Shown here piece by piece: positions 59,300 through 64,000 of a stretch of DNA of 64,000 bases. The stretch comes from Piper betle. Its lineage: Eukaryota; Streptophyta; Magnoliopsida; Piperales; Piperaceae. A program made the position numbers and the translations under genes. The stretch lies in the NCBI GenBank assembly GCA_033002965.1, contig JAURVB010002561.1, positions 40,435-104,434 of the forward strand. The letters are read 5' to 3'. Below the pieces are notes generated by a model. That model ran no database searches, was not told the origin of the DNA, and saw only the letters and a list, made by a program, of their open reading frames with translations. Within the stretch, counting starts at the first letter, position 1. The number at the start of each line of letters is the position of its first letter.

Positions 59300-62200
59300 T
59301 CAAGTCCACCAATGTTCCCTTCTGTATTCCCGGACAATAACTGGTACGCTAGTTGGTGGAACCTGCATTTGCAGAGGCAAACTTCCATAACAATGACCTA
59401 AATGGAACAAAGCAGATTAACTTGTGGACTCACCATTCCATAATCCGTCACAATCATTGACACATAATCAGCAGGCGTTACATCATAACTGTTGAACAAC
59501 CAAATAAGATATAAGAAATCAAAAAATTAAGGCATAAAGTTCATGGTTAAGGGCTTCACTCTAGCTCCTTACACAAGATTTAAAAGCTGTAAATTTTCAT
59601 TATCTGCCCAGTCTTGAAGTTGTGTCAGTTCTTTCCTACCATGAACCTTTGAAATGGCGTCAGGATCCCCTGCAAATGGCAATGTCATAAGTAAAACCTA
59701 AATAACAAATAAAACATAATGATAGGAATACAACTTTATGAATATATGGTACCAAGTTCATTTGAACAGATAGAATCTAGCTGCACTCTTTCATGGAACT
59801 TGTAGGCTTCACAACATATTAAAACGGGCACACGAAATTCATGAGCAACCATGGCCACACAAGCAGTCCCAACCCTGGAATACACCGTGCCATTTGACAG
59901 CACAGATGCAGCACCCAAGAAAACTCTGGTAACTTCATGCATTACATAAGAAATAGCATTCACATGTGTATACGTACAACTTAGACCCTTTGAGACCAAT
60001 CTACGAAGCAGTGACTGCCCTTCAAGCTTTGGACGGGAGTCCACAACCACAACCCGGAATTGTTTTCCATGCTCATGAGCATATAACAAAACCATTTCAA
60101 CCACAGAGGAAGAACCATAAGTTAGAAGCACATCCCCATCACGTATCTTAGAAACTGCATGCTCCACAATAACCTTATCAGCAAGGATAATTTTCTCATT
60201 GACAAAACGGTCTATGTCAGACAGAAGTATTGCTTTCGCTTCTAATTCAGAAAGAGTTGGCGGTAACTTTCCAATTCTGTTCTTCAAAAATCTAATAGCA
60301 TTGCCCATACTAATTGATAAAGGTCTGCATTCAATTAAAAATGAAACATATGAACTGATTTTTGCTGTCAAGTCTCGAGTTAGCGTTTTCTCTTGTGGAG
60401 TGGAGTAATCTTTGATGGCTTCACGAAATGCCTGAAACATAGCAATACAACGAGAGTTGCCACCGCATATATCACCTGCTAAGTACTGTAAGCCAACCTG
60501 TACAAAAGGATACAAAATAAATTATACCAGGTTAGTTACATCCACGATGAGGCACAACACAGCTTTGAAACATATACATGTAAGATTAACATCATAATCT
60601 ACAACAATTGTGCCATAACCAATTTGAGAGAGCTTGACACAAAAACAGCAATCAGCCAAACTGAACTGAACTGATGCATACAAGGATGGATCGAGGGAAG
60701 GAAAACTCTCCACTCATGCTAAGGAACTATGTGATTTAACCTAAAACCTTTCACTATACCCAACAGAGTGCCACATTAGACTTAAGTACCAAAAACTTAT
60801 ACAGTTACAAAAAAACCACAAAAACTAATACAAAACATTCTTGATCACATACCTGACTAAGCCAAGTGAAATAAGCTGAACCAGACTAACAAAGTGCTCA
60901 TAAATGTAAATTCATATACAAATTTGAATAATCACTGTAAAAAGAGACAATTCTCATAAAGCAACTAATTCATTCATAGCCAAATAAAGTAAACACATAA
61001 CGAGGTTATCACTAAGATATTAATTATAATACTGGAATATTGTTCAAACTTGTACAATCTGAATTAAATGTTCCAACGGGTAAAAAATGGACACAATTGC
61101 AGCAGCTAAAGGATTTAATGAATTCAAGAAAATAATTGATTTGGGTTTTTTCTCATTTAAACCCGTTACATATATCTGTTAGTTCTCTAGTTTGCAATTG
61201 GGGGTTTAGTGAAAGTGTGAATATAATTTACATTGTTAAAGTAGATATACATCATGAATAGTATTTCACTGTTATTATACTGTGAATGAGATAACACTTG
61301 TTAATGTGTTTAACTTGTAAATCTGGTGAGAATCTCTTTTATCCTTTATGTTTTAGGCCCACAACAAAGCCTGTGAATCAGATTTAGATGGGTGTGAGTT
61401 ATATAATCTTATTAACAAGTTTGTAGTGTTTTTTGGGCTGACCAGTGAATCGTATAAAAATTTTGTGAATATGATTCACACTTACAAGACTAATCTCACT
61501 AACTTGTTAATGTAGATTCCCAACCCAGATTTACAAGTGCAATTGAGATTGCCAGTTCACTAACCCCCCAAAGTTTCCTATGAATCAATTCAAATTCATG
61601 TACCTTATAAACAGCAGGATGCATAGGTTCCAGCTGAAAAAACTTCATCTCAAGATCAGGAAGTTGTGTACCATGCACATATTGTGGAAGATGCCTAAAC
61701 AACTCAACTCTGTTCCTTGCCTCGGTTTGGTTAACTACAGCACGCCTTTTAGCCTTTTCAACTCGTTGCATGTCATCAAATTGCATTCGAGGGTGCGGAA
61801 TGTCCTTTTTTCTTTCTTTCTCTACAGGCCGATCAGCTAGTTTCTTTTCTGCAACTACAGCAGAGGGTACAGCTGAAGCATCTTCCTTCTTTTGCAAAGG
61901 AGCCTTCCCACCCTTAGGTTGTTTACCTACAGAGGCAGCTGCGCCCTTGCCACCTTCACCTGCTCATATCAACAAATAATCTTAAACTAAACATGTAAAT
62001 TTTAAAAGTTATAAGATTCTCTTTAACATCGATACATCCTAATACTTGACTAATCATTGTCAATTGAATATACTTGATTGGTGCAGATTATCCAGGAAAG
62101 TTTTATCTTAGCTCCATAATCTCAAAGTGAGATAAAACCTCCAGTTCCCAGAACCATTTAAACAAGTGATTGGATCATTTGATCAAGCGGCATGATACTA

Positions 62201-63762
62201 CAACATTCTGATACGATATTATGATGGCATAATTCTGATTGTGGACACAATATGTCCACATCGCCATGCAAAATATCACAATCATGAATTATATTGTCAT
62301 CGACCTAATATAATTTAACTTAACATAAAATATATTAAAACAAAGTCAAAACCAGCTTCACATTGTTTCCAAAAAACTACTTTGCCTATGGTTGTTTCAT
62401 ATACACATGATTGTCAACAGTCTAAAGAGTCAAATTCTGAAGCATAGAAACGAAAATATTGACAACAAACTGATAAAAAGCCAACAGCAGTCTGTAATTA
62501 GAGCAATTACTTTACTAAAACAAAACTAACCCTTAGCTGGTAAAATCTACCTGCTTCTTTTGCAGCTGCCTTGGCAGCTCGCTGAGCCTCCTGAAGAGCT
62601 CGCCGCTCAGCTTTTGATGGTTTCTCTTCTTTAAAGGAACAGAACGATCATTTTGGCTATCAAGAACAGCACCTCCACCTTTATCTGCCATAAATGACAG
62701 GACATAGGAAACGTCAGAAGCTGTTACATTCATAGATGTGCGAGCTATCATAAAGTCAAAAACCATTTTGACAAATAACCATAAACATGATCTAAACAAC
62801 ACTAGCTACAGCAAATCTGCTTCAACAATATTTTCTGCAGTTCGCAAATAAGCTATTGATTGTGATTATTTAATATCAAAAGACTGATAGGCACAAAACA
62901 AACAGTAAGCTGTTTGCGCAACAAAATTTTTACAGCATTATACTCCATTCTATAACAACAACTCTACTGCTTTCACCCCAAACAGTTTTTTTTAAAAAAA
63001 TCATCAATATCCTAGCCGCATAAATAAGTAGAAGCACAGGTATCCACCTTATAGAATGCTTTACTTCCCATGCAGCGAAAAATGCGATATTCCCCATTGC
63101 AACAGGTATATAAGACAGAATTAAAACTCTCAACGGGGCTTGTAAGAATCAATTTTTAAGCAATGAACGCAATTTGCCCACCAAACAAACCATATCAACA
63201 GGCAATCTATCCATCTCGAAGCCTTACCAGAAATTCCCGGCGGCAAGGTCACCACCGAAACAGTGGTCAAGGTGCTCGCAACGGGTTGCAGATTGCCGGC
63301 CTTGGCAGCGGCCATCTCCGCCCCTGCTGCCGCGGGTAACGAAGACGTCACCTTCACCGAACCGCCCCTCGACCAACCCGCTGCCGCCCCCTCCTCCGAA
63401 ACCTCGTCCAACTTCCCCGACGGCGACGACACTATCGGCGAGGTGGCCAGCACCGAGTCCGGCAGGTTGCAGCTTCCGAGCGGGACCGCGTCCGGCGCCG
63501 GACGCCGCGGCCCGGGCACGGGGATCGCCCGCGCCGCCGGCAGGCCGAGGGACGAGGAGACGTTGTCGGAGGCGTGGCGCGGGGGAGGGATCATGACGGG
63601 GGAGAGGGAGTTGCCGTCGGGCGAGAGGTCGGAAACCGGCGGTGAGGAGGAGATGGCGGGGACGGACTGAGAGCGGTCCGGCGGCGGGGCGTTGGGGGTG
63701 ACGAAGCCGACCTGCCGGACCTTGGGGTCGATGACCGCGCGAGAAGTCCGTCGGGAGTCCAT
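59300..63762 (-). CDS. eIF2B-delta: Translation initiation factor eIF2B subunit delta, seven exons
   Basis: The delta subunit belongs to the regulatory core of eIF2B, which recharges eIF2 with GTP in the cytosol. Exons (- strand): 63762-63228, 62684-62551, 61959-61604, 60497-59753, 59669-59573, 59488-59434 and 59362-59300, all GT/AG. The start MDSRRTSRAVIDPKVRQVGF is conserved in plants. The N-terminal third is Pro/Ser-rich, then a Lys/Ala helix (KAERRALQEAQRAAKAAAK). From exon 3 on lies the Rossmann-like IF-2B domain: HPAVYKVGLQYLAGD, SISMGNAIRFLKNRIGK, DGDVLLTYGSSSVVE, RVVVVDSRPKLEGQ, GAASVLSNGTVYSRVGTACV and the end VPVIVREYRREHWWT. Length is about 661 residues if the frame is restored. 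In exon 2 the frame shifts at about 62630-62636 (a missing A in an A run). That is either a real mutation or a sequencing error. Confidence 0.93.
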
Positions 63763-63787
63763 GGGAGAGGGAGTGGCGTGGGGCGTG

Positions 63788-63820
63788 TCAGAGGTCAATC
63801 GCGGGGCCGGCGTCGGCCAT
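63788..63820 (-). promoter_or_regulatory. Upstream ORF 1 in eIF2B delta leader
   Basis: An ATG at 63820 in a good context (GACCATGG) opens ten codons (MADAGPAIDL) and stops with TGA 25 bp before the main ATG. It could reduce or regulate translation if it is in the mature mRNA. Confidence 0.5.
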
Positions 63821-63840
63821 GGTCGTGGGGATGGTCGGAG

Positions 63841-63867
63841 CTAAGTCGAGGTTGGAGGGGGAGACAT
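63841..63867 (-). promoter_or_regulatory. Upstream ORF 2 in eIF2B delta leader
   Basis: An ATG at 63867 opens eight codons (MSPPPTST) and ends in TAG at 63841. It is relevant only if transcription starts above 63867. The leader start is not known. Confidence 0.4.
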
Positions 63868-64000
63868 GGCCGGAGAAGGGGAGGGGTTAGGGTTCGCAGC
63901 TGGGAGACGAAGAGAGGGGAAATCGGGATGATGACTGATCACGGACTTCGGTTGGAGTGGCTCTGGTTGACGACGATCCTCGGATCGCTTGGTCTACTCG

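Noticed and set aside
59174..59401. + strand ORF of 75 codons
   Set aside because: It is antisense to the last exon of eIF2B delta and has no domain.
63760..63798. N-terminal extension of eIF2B delta upstream of MDSRR
   Set aside because: The extension would need a TTG start. The ATG at 63762 begins the conserved plant N-terminus.

Overview
The window is nuclear DNA of a flowering plant. It has spliced genes of plant families, long AT-rich spacers, nested LTR retrotransposons, hAT elements and an endogenous pararetrovirus. I could not narrow the species from sequence alone.

Layout. (1) 1-13.5 kb is mostly non-coding, with one possible small two-exon gene (1244-2095) and some repeats. (2) 13.69-15.39 kb holds a complete four-exon ACC synthase gene on the + strand, resembling type III / ACS7. 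(3) 16.5-42.3 kb is a retrotransposon nest: a decayed Gypsy gag-protease, two probable LTRs, Copia fragments in both orientations, a near-intact Gypsy chromovirus of the Tekay/Del type (26418-36710, 5-bp target duplication AAAGA), and a 3-kb solo LTR of a related family (36915-39906, target duplication CATCA). Both Gypsy insertions interrupt one older Copia LTR. (4) 43.4-53.0 kb is the gene for mitochondrial ATP synthase subunit g on the - strand. Its two coding exons are separated by a 9.2-kb intron, and most of that intron is a rearranged, inverted endogenous caulimovirid. (5) 55.3-57.3 kb is a hAT transposase, - strand, broken near its C-terminus. (6) 59.3-63.8 kb is a seven-exon gene for eIF2B delta on the - strand, with an apparent 1-nt deletion in exon 2 and two short upstream ORFs.

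The host genes are unrelated in function: ethylene precursor synthesis, the membrane sector of mitochondrial ATP synthase, and the guanine-nucleotide exchange factor for translation initiation. They share no visible pathway. The mobile DNA is the more unusual content. It includes a triplicated tRNA primer-binding site that forms hairpins, two hairpins with conserved loops but different stems in the LTRs of two Gypsy families, an LTR deletion with 6-bp microhomology, and a small hydrophobic ORF in the leader of the pararetrovirus. All exon boundaries come from reading splice signals and known family proteins. None was computed.
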